Positions 1 through 7,612 of a DNA stretch of 64,000 bases are shown in pieces. The stretch's first letter is position 1; each line of letters begins with the position of its first letter. A program made the translations under genes and the position numbers. The notes beneath the pieces were generated by a model that saw only the letters and a list, made by a program, of their open reading frames with translations, was not told the origin of the DNA and ran no database searches. The stretch is from positions 248,001-312,000 of the forward strand of contig CALMJK010000005.1 in assembly GCA_937864225.1 (NCBI GenBank), written 5' to 3'. This stretch comes from an uncultured bacterium. GTDB lineage: Bacteria; Krumholzibacteriota; Krumholzibacteriia; LZORAL124-64-63.

Positions 1-1
1 C

Positions 2-286
2 TGGCAGGCTTTCTGGCGGGTGACGTTGCCGTCGGTGCGCTGGGGGCTGGCCTACGGCGTTACGCTGACCGTCGCGCGCTCGCTGGGTGAATTCGGCGCC
101 GTGCTCGTGGTGAGCGGCAGCATCATCGGGCGCACGCAGACCGCGACGCTGCACATCCATCAGGCGTACGCCGATTTCCATTACGCGGGCGCCTTCGCGG
201 CGTCGCTGGCGCTGGCGCTCGTGTCGTTCATTCTGCTGGCGTGCATGGAGTTTCTGCAGCGCCGCGCGCGCGCAGGCCGGTCCTGA
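2..286 (+). CDS. cysW: Sulfate/thiosulfate ABC transporter permease CysW, C-terminal part
   Basis: Only the last 94 residues are in the window; the frame is open from base 2. The visible part contains the EAA-type permease loop region that contacts the ATPase (RSLGEFGAV followed by VVSGSI), which is characteristic of CysW/CysT, and a final hydrophobic span (about residues 64-84 of the fragment). As a family, CysW is one of two inner-membrane permeases that pass periplasmic sulfate or thiosulfate inward. It lies 23 bases upstream of the ATPase gene and is almost certainly in one operon with it. ModB or another oxyanion permease is possible, but the GEFGAV...[10 protein letters not shown] stretch followed by a CysA-type ATPase fits CysW best. 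Confidence 0.85.
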   Translation, partial: WQAFWRVTLPSVRWGLAYGVTLTVARSLGEFGAVLVVSGSIIGRTQTATLHIHQAYADFHYAGAFAASLALALVSFILLACMEFLQRRARAGRS

Positions 287-309
287 CGAGGCGCCGGCAG
301 GAGGCACCG

Positions 310-1440
310 ATGGGGATCAAGATCCGCAATCTGACCAAGCGGTTCCCGCCGGCCCGAGGCGAAACCGAGGGGCTGCTGGCGGTCGACGACGTCAGCTTCG
401 CGGTGCCCGAGGGGCATCTCGTCGCGCTCCTGGGGCCCAGCGGTTCGGGCAAGAGCACGATCCTGCGCGCGATCGCCGGCCTCGAGATTCCGGACGCGGG
501 CACGATCGAACTCGAGGGGCGCGACGTGACCGGCGTGCCGGCCCACCGCCGCGGCATCGGGTTCGTCTTCCAGCACTACGCCCTTTTCCGGCACGCGACG
601 GTGCGGGGGAACATCGCGTTCGGCCTCGAGGTGCGAAGGTGGCCGCGCGAGGCGATCCGGGGGCGGGTCGCCGAGCTGCTCGACCTCGTGCAGCTGGTCG
701 GGCACGCCGACCGCTACCCGGCGCAGCTCTCGGGCGGGCAGCGACAGCGCGTGGCGCTGGCTCGCGCCCTGGCGCCCCGGCCCAGTGTCCTGCTCCTGGA
801 CGAACCCTTCGGCGCGCTCGACGCCAAGGTGCGCCGGAACCTGGCCGCGCAGCTGCGCCAGCTGCACGACGAGGTGCGCACGACCACGGTCTTCGTCACG
901 CACGATCAAGAGGAGGCGATCGAGATCGCCGACGAGATCGTCGTCCTCAACCGGGGTCGGGTCGAGCAGACGGGCACCGCGGAGGAGATCTACGACGGGC
1001 CGGCCACCAGGTTCGTGGCGAGCTTCATCGGCAACGTGAACGTGATCGAGGGCCGCGTGGAGGCGGGGGGTCTGCGCCTGGGGCCGCGTCGCGTGCCGGC
1101 GCCGGACCTGGCCGCGCCGCCCGGCGCGGGGGAGGTCGTGCTCTTGGTGCGGCCCGAGGACCTGGCGATCGTGGCGGCGGCGGAAGGCGACGCGGGCGCG
1201 GCCGGCACGCTGCCGGCCGAGGTGCGCGGCGTCCACTATCGCGGCGATCGCTTCGAGATCGATCTCGACCTGGGCGGCCTGCCCGTGCGCGCGATCGAGC
1301 CGAAGCAGGTCGCGCGCGCGGCCGCCCGTCGCGCGGGGGAGAGGGTGCGCGTGCGCTTTCTGCGGCACTCGGTTTTCGAGACTCCCGACCAGCACGTTCG
1401 CATCAGGGAACAGATGCGCAGTCTGGGCTACATGGAGTAG
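310..1440 (+). CDS. cysA: Sulfate/thiosulfate ABC transporter ATP-binding protein CysA
   Basis: A 376-residue importer ATPase that energises sulfate/thiosulfate uptake from the cytoplasmic face. Visible motifs are Walker [10 protein letters not shown], the Q-loop region FVFQHYALF, signature [15 protein letters not shown], Walker B LLLDEPF and the H-loop [11 protein letters not shown]-terminal regulatory TOBE-like domain follows (about residues 235-376). The ATG at 310 is chosen because AGGAGG lies 5-6 bases upstream and the product then begins [12 protein letters not shown], as expected; an upstream GTG at 241 would overlap cysW. It forms an operon with the upstream permease. Closely related spermidine or maltose ATPases share these motifs, so specificity rests on the adjacent CysW. 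Confidence 0.92.
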   Translation: MGIKIRNLTKRFPPARGETEGLLAVDDVSFAVPEGHLVALLGPSGSGKSTILRAIAGLEIPDAGTIELEGRDVTGVPAHRRGIGFVFQHYALFRHATVRGNIAFGLEVRRWPREAIRGRVAELLDLVQLVGHADRYPAQLSGGQRQRVALARALAPRPSVLLLDEPFGALDAKVRRNLAAQLRQLHDEVRTTTVFVTHDQEEAIEIADEIVVLNRGRVEQTGTAEEIYDGPATRFVASFIGNVNVIEGRVEAGGLRLGPRRVPAPDLAAPPGAGEVVLLVRPEDLAIVAAAEGDAGAAGTLPAEVRGVHYRGDRFEIDLDLGGLPVRAIEPKQVARAAARRAGERVRVRFLRHSVFETPDQHVRIREQMRSLGYME

Positions 1441-1505
1441 GCTCGTGGAGCCGGGCGGACGGACCGGCCGGCTCCCGCGAACCATTGGCGCGCCGAGGTG
1501 CCGTC

Positions 1506-2204
1506 ATGCTCGACGACTACGCGTTCGCCGGTTTTCCGCCGGAGTGCCTGCGATTTTTCCGCGGCCTCGCTCGACACAACGACCGCGAGTGGTTCGGCGC
1601 GCACAAGTCCGACTACGAGCGGGACGTGCTCGTTCCCGCCCGCGCCTTCGTCGTGGCGATGGGCGCGCGCTTGCGCCGTCTCTCGCCCGATCTGCGCGTC
1701 GACCCGCGCACCGGTGGCTCCGGCTCGATCTTCCGGATTCACCGCGACGTCCGCTTCAGCAAGGACAAGCGCCCCTACAAGACGAACCTGGGCATTCTGT
1801 TCTGGGAGGGGGAGCGCAAGAGAGGGTCCGGCTACTATTTCCACCTCGAGCCGTCCGGCCTCGAGCTCTATGTCGGAATGTACACTTTCGACAAGGACCA
1901 GCTGAGCGCCTGGCGGCGCGCCGTCGACGATCCGGCCAGCGGCCGGCTGCTCGCCGCGTTGCTGAGGAAAGCGGCGCGCCAGGGCTACGAGATCGGCGGC
2001 GAAGCCTACAAGCGCGTCCCCGCCGGCTACGCCCGAGACCATGCCCGCGCGGATCTGCTGCGTCACGGCAGCATCTGGCTGCGCGCCGCCGCCGCCCCGC
2101 CCCCCGAACTGCACAGCGCCAAGCTGGTGGATTGGTGCTACCCCCGCTTCCGCGACATGCACCCGCTGCAGGCCTGGTTGCGCGACCTGCTGGCCGGAAC
2201 CTGA
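1506..2204 (+). CDS. DUF2461 family protein
   Basis: A 232-residue soluble protein matching the DUF2461 (TIGR02453) family. It starts with the usual F-x-G-FPxECLRFFRGLxxHNDREWF block (residues 7-28) and continues with FRIHRDVRFSKDKRPYKTN (about 77-95) and the GYYFHLEPSGLELYVGMY segment (about 109-126). Length is typical of the family. No biochemical role is established for the family, so none is assigned. It lies 65 bases downstream of cysA with its own weak ribosome-binding site and is probably not functionally linked to sulfate uptake. Confidence 0.9.
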   Translation: MLDDYAFAGFPPECLRFFRGLARHNDREWFGAHKSDYERDVLVPARAFVVAMGARLRRLSPDLRVDPRTGGSGSIFRIHRDVRFSKDKRPYKTNLGILFWEGERKRGSGYYFHLEPSGLELYVGMYTFDKDQLSAWRRAVDDPASGRLLAALLRKAARQGYEIGGEAYKRVPAGYARDHARADLLRHGSIWLRAAAAPPPELHSAKLVDWCYPRFRDMHPLQAWLRDLLAGT

Positions 2205-2251
2205 GTGGATCCCCCCGGCGCGCGCCGGCAATGCCCGGCTTAAGCCGCGCG

Positions 2252-2923
2252 CTAACGCCCGCCGCGGGTCGCGGCTGGATCGCGCTTGCCAGGATCGTCG
2301 CGGCCGCGCCCCTTGTCGGCGGCGGGCGCGGACCCCGGCTTGCCCGCGTGCCGCTGGCGGTACTCGGCCACCGCGAGGGCCCGCACGTCTCTCCCGCCGG
2401 CGCGCCAGGACATGGCAGTCTCGACCGGCACGCCGAAGTATTCGTGCAGCAGGCGGACGGCGACGAGGTCGCGCGTCTGCCCGTCGTCCAGGGCGGGCAG
2501 GGGGACGCGTTCGTCGCGCAGCTTTTGCCAGTGCCCGTAGGCCCGCCCGTAGGGGGGGCCGGGAGGTTTCGTCACGGGCACGAACCAGGCGTCGGCCGGC
2601 AATCCGCAGGCGACGCCCACGTCCCACCAGCTCGGGTGCCGTCGGCGCAGATCGAAGACGCTTGCGGGAGGCTGGCCCGCGCGCCCCGCCACGAACAAAC
2701 CGACGGCCAGATCGTCGGGATCGGTCCAGCGGGCGCCCAGGCGGCTGACATCCGCCGTCTCGGCCTCGAAATAGCGGGCGACGATGGCGTGGAAGAGCCG
2801 CGTGTCGTCCCCGCCCACGAATTCCTCGCCCAGGTCGGCGTCGACGCCGCCGCCGGCGAAGGCTCCGGCCGGGAGCGACCCCAGCAGGCCGGCGGTCAGC
2901 CACAGGAACAAGGTCTTCCTCAC
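2252..2923 (-). CDS. Exported hypothetical protein coupled to AP-superfamily enzyme
   Basis: A 223-residue protein of unknown function. The GTG start at 2923 is preceded by GGAGGGG, and its first two bases overlap the stop of the upstream gene (GTGA), so it is translationally coupled to the phosphatase-superfamily enzyme. The first 21 residues (VRKTLFLWLTAGLLGSLPAG and following AFA) are a clear Sec signal peptide, so the product is periplasmic or outer-membrane associated. The mature part is acidic with scattered tryptophans and ends in a charged, low-complexity tail (about residues 195-223). I recognise no domain. The coupling suggests it works with, or on the product of, the adjacent enzyme. 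Confidence 0.75.
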   Translation of the reverse strand: MRKTLFLWLTAGLLGSLPAGAFAGGGVDADLGEEFVGGDDTRLFHAIVARYFEAETADVSRLGARWTDPDDLAVGLFVAGRAGQPPASVFDLRRRHPSWWDVGVACGLPADAWFVPVTKPPGPPYGRAYGHWQKLRDERVPLPALDDGQTRDLVAVRLLHEYFGVPVETAMSWRAGGRDVRALAVAEYRQRHAGKPGSAPAADKGRGRDDPGKRDPAATRGGR

Positions 2924-3813
2924 GGGCGCTTCCCCTCCAGGTAGAAGACCTCGAAAACCTTTTCGTGGAAGATCGGGCCGTGCCCGAAGTAGCCGTCCTC
3001 GCCGAACAGTTCGCCGTGGTCGGACATGATCATGAAGTGCGTGTTGGGCGGGCAGCGGTTCAGGAACTCGCCCACGACGCCGTCCAGCCATTCCACGTTG
3101 GCGATCTGCTTGTCGTAGAAGGCGCGGAACTGCTGCGGGGAGAAAAAATCCTCCTGCTTGCGGTCCTGCAGGAACTCGGATGGGTTCTTGAGGAAGTCGT
3201 CGAGGTTCTTGAACACGCCGTGCACGCCGCTGATGTGCGGCAGGTCATCCGCGCTTTCCCCCGGCAGGATGTACGGATAGTGCGTCTCGCCCGTGTTGAT
3301 GAAGAAGAAGCAGGGCTGCTCCTTCTTGAAGTCCACTTGGGCGAGGATCGCGCGCAGGTCGTTGTGCGAGGGCGCCAACTCGTACCGGTCGAAATGCTGT
3401 GACATCGACGTCATCGGGTTGAGCACCGGCAGACTCACCCATCCCTGGCACCAGTAACCGGCCTGCTTCAGAAAATAGGGCAGGGACAATTCGGGCACGA
3501 ACTTCTTGAACTCCACGTCGGGGATGTTCAGCCGCTGCGACCACTGCGAGAATTCCTCGCGGTAGACGTTGGAGGCGAAGACCCCCCGGGGGCTCAGGTG
3601 CGGGATCATGCCCATCAGGAAGGTGTAGTGGCTCGGGCTGGTCCAACTGGCGTAGCTCCAGCGCCGCTGCGGGCGCCCGATCCGATCCAGATGGGGACGG
3701 CGGGCGGCGAGATACGCATCGTAACGGCAGCTGTCGAACACGATGAAGACGATGTGGTTGGGCTGGTCGCCGCTCTTGAAGAACGACCTGACGCCGTCGA
3801 GAAGGCCGGACAC
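2920..3813 (-). CDS. Alkaline-phosphatase-superfamily (sulfatase-like) enzyme
   Basis: A 297-residue protein with the sulfatase/phosphotransferase fold motifs: a metal-binding FDSCRYDAY near residue 26, a nucleophile region WTSPSHYTFLMG near residue 57, and the second metal site SDHGELFGEDGYFGHG near residue 263. True sulfatases need a Cys or Ser in C/S-x-P-S-R that becomes formylglycine. Here the aligned residue appears to be Thr (T-S-P-S-H), which recalls LtaS/EptA/MdoB-type phosphotransferases. I therefore infer a phosphohydrolase or phosphotransferase rather than a sulfatase. No membrane span or signal peptide is visible, so it is probably cytoplasmic. The GTG start follows GGAGG. It is coupled to the exported protein downstream. 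Confidence 0.8.
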   Translation of the reverse strand: MSGLLDGVRSFFKSGDQPNHIVFIVFDSCRYDAYLAARRPHLDRIGRPQRRWSYASWTSPSHYTFLMGMIPHLSPRGVFASNVYREEFSQWSQRLNIPDVEFKKFVPELSLPYFLKQAGYWCQGWVSLPVLNPMTSMSQHFDRYELAPSHNDLRAILAQVDFKKEQPCFFFINTGETHYPYILPGESADDLPHISGVHGVFKNLDDFLKNPSEFLQDRKQEDFFSPQQFRAFYDKQIANVEWLDGVVGEFLNRCPPNTHFMIMSDHGELFGEDGYFGHGPIFHEKVFEVFYLEGKRP

Positions 3814-3908
3814 GGGAACACGCCTCCGCGGTTTCGGGGCAGCCGACGCTGCCCATGATGGACCCGGCGGCGTCCCGCCGCAAGCGGCGCGGCACGGCGC
3901 CCGACGAA

Positions 3909-3944
3909 ACCGGGCCGCCGGCGGGGGGATGCCGGCGGCCCGGT
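3909..3944 (-). terminator. Strong hairpin terminator downstream of trxA
   Basis: A perfect 14-bp GC-rich stem (arms 3909-3922 and 3931-3944, left arm beginning ACCGGGCCGCC) with an 8-base G-rich loop lies 29 bases past the trxA stop. The U-tract on the minus strand is short (GTTTCG), so termination may be only partly intrinsic. It could also limit readthrough into the downstream phosphatase operon. Confidence 0.7.
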
Positions 3945-3972
3945 CGGGGCGAACCGCTGCTTGGGAGGTGTC

Positions 3973-4296
3973 CTACAGGTTCGCGTCCAGCACCTTGGCC
4001 AACTCGTCCTTCGAACGCAGTCCGACGAGGGTCGAAACCGCCTTGCCGTCCTTGAAAACCATCACCGTCGGAATGCCGCGGATGCCAAAACGGGCTGCCA
4101 GATCCTGATTGTCGTCCACGTTGAGCTTCATGACCTTCACCCGTCCCGCGTACTCCGTCGCCAGGCTTTCGATGGTCGGGCCGAGCATCTTGCAAGGTCC
4201 GCACCAGGGGGCCCAAAAATCGACCAACACGGGGATATTGCTCTTGAGGACCTCGGCATCGAAGCTCGTGCCTTCCACTTTCATCGCACCGGACAT
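3973..4296 (-). CDS. trxA: Thioredoxin
   Basis: A 107-residue classical thioredoxin, the cytoplasmic dithiol reductant for ribonucleotide reductase, methionine sulfoxide reductase and other partners. The active site WCGPCKM is at about residues 30-36, preceded by PVLVDFWA, and the cis-proline segment IRGIPTVMVFKDG is near residues 72-84. The family length is matched exactly. The ATG at 4296 follows AAGGAG at a good distance, so the open frame further upstream is not translated. It is a monocistronic unit between a strong hairpin and a 322-base divergent intergenic region shared with a sigma54 activator gene. Confidence 0.95.
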   Translation of the reverse strand: MSGAMKVEGTSFDAEVLKSNIPVLVDFWAPWCGPCKMLGPTIESLATEYAGRVKVMKLNVDDNQDLAARFGIRGIPTVMVFKDGKAVSTLVGLRSKDELAKVLDANL

Positions 4297-4618
4297 CGCT
4301 GTTCTCCTTTTTTCTTGCTCCCGACCGCGCTCGCCGGCCGAGTCCGTTTGTTTCAGTGGCGGCAGTTTTCTTATCTGGCTGGCTTGATAGCAGTCGGCGT
4401 GCCACGCCGGACGGTTCGCGTCCCACGAGGCAAAAATTATTAAATACTTGAAATAGAACACGATATAAAGGGCGCCCCCCCCCTGACGTATCGCGGGCAA
4501 AAACAACAAGGCCACGACGCGTTGTTTGCATCATATTTGTTGCAACATTTTAGTTGCATGCAACGCATGAACAAACGACTCTGCTCGCGTGTAGGGACGG
4601 CAATCCGGAGGCGCCGCG
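4297..4618. other. Divergent regulatory region between trxA and sigma54 activator
   Basis: This 322-base stretch has no gene. It includes an AT-rich segment (about 4430-4470) and, near the activator gene, two palindromes listed separately. It must carry the promoters of both divergent genes, but I could not find a convincing -35/-10 pair or a GG-N10-GC sigma54 promoter. Confidence 0.6.
4538..4564. promoter_or_regulatory. Paired GTTGCA/TGCAAC palindromes, candidate activator binding sites
   Basis: Two palindromes share the half-site GTTGCA: TGTTGCAACA at 4538-4547 and GTTGCATGCAAC at 4553-4564, with centres 16 bp apart. They lie 55-81 bases before the start of the sigma54 activator, where an autoregulatory site would be expected. 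Binding by that activator's Fis-type helix-turn-helix is inference. Confidence 0.5.
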
Positions 4619-6037
4619 TTGTCCGAACCAGATCCTGTCTCCGCCGGCCCCGCCGCGCCCCTGCCGCTGTGCCGCTTCCAGCCGCAGAGCGTGCAGGCGA
4701 TCTTCGACGCCCTCGAGGCGTGCATCATCGTCGTGGACGCTTCGCTGCGGGTCGTCTCGCTCAACGCCGCGGCCGCGGCCCTGTTCGGCCGCCGCACGGA
4801 AGAGGCGGCGGCCCGGCCGGTGTGCGAACTGTTCCCGGCAGGGAGCTGCCCCCTGGACATCCTGGTCGAGACGCTGCGCTCCGGGCAACCGATCCACGAC
4901 TACCAGACGCCCATCGTGCTGCCCACGGGCGCGCCCGGGCACGTGCTGGTGAGAACCGTGCCGCTGCTGGCGGTCGAAGCGCCCGGCGCGGATCGCGCGA
5001 GCGGCGTGGCGATGCTGCTGCGCGACGTGACGGAGGAGACCGCGCTGCGCAAGGAGGCCACCGCCCGCTGGCGTCTGGGCGGGCTGATCGGCAAGAACCC
5101 GCGGATGCGCCAGCTGTACCGATTGGTCGAGGACGTAGCGCCCAGCGGCGCGACGGTTCTGGTGCGCGGCGAGACGGGCACCGGCAAGGAACTCGTCGCG
5201 CGCGCCGTGCACTACGCCAGCGCGCGGGCCGACGGCCCGTTCGTGCTGGTCAACTGTTCGGCGCTGTCGGAAGGGCTGCTCGAGAGCGAGCTGTTCGGAC
5301 ACGTGCGCGGCTCGTTCACGGGCGCGCTCGCCGACCGGCGCGGCCGCTTCGAAGAGGCCCACGGAGGCTCGATCTTCCTCGACGAGATCGGCGACGTCAG
5401 CCCGGCTGTTCAGGTAAAGCTGCTGCGCGTGCTCCAGGAGCGCGTCGTGGAACGCGTCGGCGACAACCGCCGGATCGAGGTCGACGTGCGCGTGATCACG
5501 GCCACGCACCGAGATCTGGAGGCGCTGGTGGCGGCGGGCCGCGTGCGCGAGGATTTCTATTATCGCATCCGCGTCGTGACGCTGCGCCTGCCGCCCCTGC
5601 GGGAAAGACGCGAGGACATCCCGCTGCTCGTCGCGCACTTCCTGGAGCGCTTGCGGGGCGGGGAGGTCGCGGCCGACGCCATGGCGTCCGAGGCGATGCG
5701 CCTGTTGCTGGACCACGCCTGGCCCGGCAACGTGCGCGAACTCGAGAACGCGCTCGAACACGCGCACGTGCTCAGCCGCGGGCGGACGATCCGGCCGGAG
5801 CACTTGCCGCCCGAGATCGTCGCGGGCCTGGGACCGGGGGCGGGGCGCGGGCTGACCGGCGCGCCGCCGCACAGCCCCGCCGAGCGGGAGCTGATCGCGG
5901 CCGCGTTGGCGCGCACGGGCTGGCACCGCGCGCGCGCGGCGCGTCTGCTGGGCATCGACCGCACGACGCTCTGGCGCAAGGTCCGCGAACACGGGCTCCG
6001 GCCCGACGAAGGGGAGACGCCGGCGTCGCGCCGCTGA
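4619..6037 (+). CDS. Sigma54-dependent transcriptional activator with PAS domain
   Basis: A 472-residue bacterial enhancer-binding protein. An N-terminal PAS sensor (about residues 22-140) contains two cysteines in [11 protein letters not shown]. The AAA+ ATPase follows, with Walker A GETGTGKE (about 183-190), the sigma54-contacting loop GSFTGA, Walker [12 protein letters not shown], and R-finger region [13 protein letters not shown] Fis-type helix-turn-helix ([15 protein letters not shown]) lies at about 444-458. The loop is GSFTGA rather than GAFTGA, a known tolerated variant. There is no receiver domain, so it senses its signal directly, perhaps redox or a small ligand through PAS. The start is TTG after GGAGG. 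Targets are unknown; palindromes in its leader suggest autoregulation. Confidence 0.9.
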   Translation: MSEPDPVSAGPAAPLPLCRFQPQSVQAIFDALEACIIVVDASLRVVSLNAAAAALFGRRTEEAAARPVCELFPAGSCPLDILVETLRSGQPIHDYQTPIVLPTGAPGHVLVRTVPLLAVEAPGADRASGVAMLLRDVTEETALRKEATARWRLGGLIGKNPRMRQLYRLVEDVAPSGATVLVRGETGTGKELVARAVHYASARADGPFVLVNCSALSEGLLESELFGHVRGSFTGALADRRGRFEEAHGGSIFLDEIGDVSPAVQVKLLRVLQERVVERVGDNRRIEVDVRVITATHRDLEALVAAGRVREDFYYRIRVVTLRLPPLRERREDIPLLVAHFLERLRGGEVAADAMASEAMRLLLDHAWPGNVRELENALEHAHVLSRGRTIRPEHLPPEIVAGLGPGAGRGLTGAPPHSPAERELIAAALARTGWHRARAARLLGIDRTTLWRKVREHGLRPDEGETPASRR

Positions 6038-6059
6038 GGGCGCGGGAAGGGAGGCGGTC

Positions 6060-6902
6060 GTGGGAGCGGCCCGCAATTGGCTGATCGGCTGCGGCGTGGG
6101 CTGCGGCGTGGTGATCCTGCTGGGCGCGCTGCTGATCGGAGGCGGCGCGTACTGGATCCGCGGCATGGTCCACCGCTTCGACGACGCCACCGAGCGCGTG
6201 GACGCGCTCGAGGAGCGCTACGGCCCCGTCGAGGATTGGACGCCGCCGCCGCGCGGCGCGGTCGCCGCCGACCGCGTGGATGCGTTCCTGGCCGTGCGCG
6301 ACTCGACCGCGGCACTGCGGGCGCGGTTCGAGGCGACGTTCGCCTCGTTCGAGCGTCTCGAAGAGAAGGATCGGGCGCACCAGAAGCCAGACTTCAAGGA
6401 CATCCTGCACGCAGTGCGCGGGGGGCTCGGCATCGCCCCGCTGATCGGCGACTTCCTGGCCGCGCGGGCCGCGGCGCTTGAAGCGGCCGGCATGGGTCTG
6501 GGGGAGTACACGTACATCTACGCGCTCGCCTACTACGGCTACCTGGACAAGGATCCCGACAGCGGCCCCGAGCACACGCAGGTCCAGGACGAGGACTTCG
6601 ACCCCGACGTCCGCCGCCGCGCGCACCGCCTTTTGCTGGCCATGCTGCACAACCAGCGGGCCGCGGCCGATGCCGCCGGTCTCGCGCCGTCCTGGCGCGA
6701 CAGCCTCGACGCCGAGATCGCGGCCCTGGAGCAGGACCGTCACCGTGTGCCCTGGCAGGACGGCCTGCCGCCCGCGATCGCCGACTCCTTCGCCCCCTAC
6801 CGCGAGCGCCTGGAGACGACGTGGAGCGAAGCCGCGAACGTGTTCGAGCTGGGCCGGCTGCGGCACGGCGAACGGCGGGTGGAGATCGATCTCGGGGATT
6901 AG
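6060..6902 (+). CDS. Membrane-anchored hypothetical protein
   Basis: A 280-residue protein starting at a GTG after AGGGAGG, 22 bases downstream of the sigma54 activator and so perhaps cotranscribed. It has one N-terminal glycine-rich membrane span (about residues 7-31, with GCGVGCGVV) and a soluble, helical and strongly charged remainder, presumably periplasmic. I recognise no catalytic motif or family. Its last four bases overlap the end of kdpE on the other strand, so the two transcription units converge with no room for a terminator. Confidence 0.75.
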   Translation: MGAARNWLIGCGVGCGVVILLGALLIGGGAYWIRGMVHRFDDATERVDALEERYGPVEDWTPPPRGAVAADRVDAFLAVRDSTAALRARFEATFASFERLEEKDRAHQKPDFKDILHAVRGGLGIAPLIGDFLAARAAALEAAGMGLGEYTYIYALAYYGYLDKDPDSGPEHTQVQDEDFDPDVRRRAHRLLLAMLHNQRAAADAAGLAPSWRDSLDAEIAALEQDRHRVPWQDGLPPAIADSFAPYRERLETTWSEAANVFELGRLRHGERRVEIDLGD

Positions 6903-7612
6903 GACGGCGGGGTCGCGTCAGCGCGCAGCCGGTATCCGACGCCGAGTTCCGTCAGCAACAGACGCGGGCGCGCGGGATCCGTCTCAATCTTGCGCCGCAA
7001 CTGGGCCATGTACACGCGCAGGTAGTGGGTGCGTTCCGCATGCGCGAGACCCCAAACTTCGCGCAGAAGCTGGCGGTGCGTAAGAACCAGCCCCGCGTGG
7101 CGTGCCAGCGCCGCGAGCAGCCGGTACTCGATCGGCGTGAGATGAACTGCGTCCCCGTTGATCGTCACCTCGCGTCGCGCGAAATCGATGCTCAGGGGTC
7201 CGCACGCGACGACCGTCTCGGTCGGTCCGCCGTCGGCCTGCCGAGCGTGCCGCAGCGCAACCCGGATCCTGGCCAGCAGCTCCTCCACGCCGAACGGCTT
7301 GGTCAGATAGTCATCGGCGCCCGCGTCCAGCGCCGCGACCTTGTCCGCTTCGTGGCCGCGAGCGGAGATCACGATGATCGGGACCTGCGTCCACTCTCGC
7401 AGTTCGCGCGTGAGCGGGATGCCGTCGCCGTCCGGCAGTCCGAGGTCCAGCAGGATGACCTCGGGATTGTTCAGGGCCGCCAACGAGCGAGCCTCGGCCG
7501 CGGTTGCGGCCTCAACGGGCGCGAGCCCGGCCCCGGTCAGCGCGGCGCGCAGGAATCGGCGGAGCGGTTGCTCGTCCTCGACGATCAAGACCACGGGGTC
7601 GCCGACGCTCAT
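6899..7612 (-). CDS. kdpE: Two-component response regulator KdpE
   Basis: A 237-residue OmpR/PhoB-type regulator that activates the kdp operon when phosphorylated by KdpD. The receiver domain has the acidic pocket VEDE (about residues 11-14), phospho-acceptor Asp in VILLDLGLPDGDG (about 56), the conserved Thr/Ser in IVISARG and Lys in LTKPFG. The winged-helix DNA-binding domain ends in YLRVYMAQLRRKIE...TELGVGYRL, typical of KdpE. ATGA overlap with kdpD (bases 7609-7612) shows coupling. Operator candidates are the direct repeats upstream of the operon. Confidence 0.93.
   Translation of the reverse strand: MSVGDPVVLIVEDEQPLRRFLRAALTGAGLAPVEAATAAEARSLAALNNPEVILLDLGLPDGDGIPLTRELREWTQVPIIVISARGHEADKVAALDAGADDYLTKPFGVEELLARIRVALRHARQADGGPTETVVACGPLSIDFARREVTINGDAVHLTPIEYRLLAALARHAGLVLTHRQLLREVWGLAHAERTHYLRVYMAQLRRKIETDPARPRLLLTELGVGYRLRADATPPS

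Noticed and set aside
181-1485. Long antisense open frame opposite cysA
   Set aside because: It is Arg/Gly/Ala/His-rich with no domain, and mirrors the high-GC third-position pattern of cysA on the other strand.
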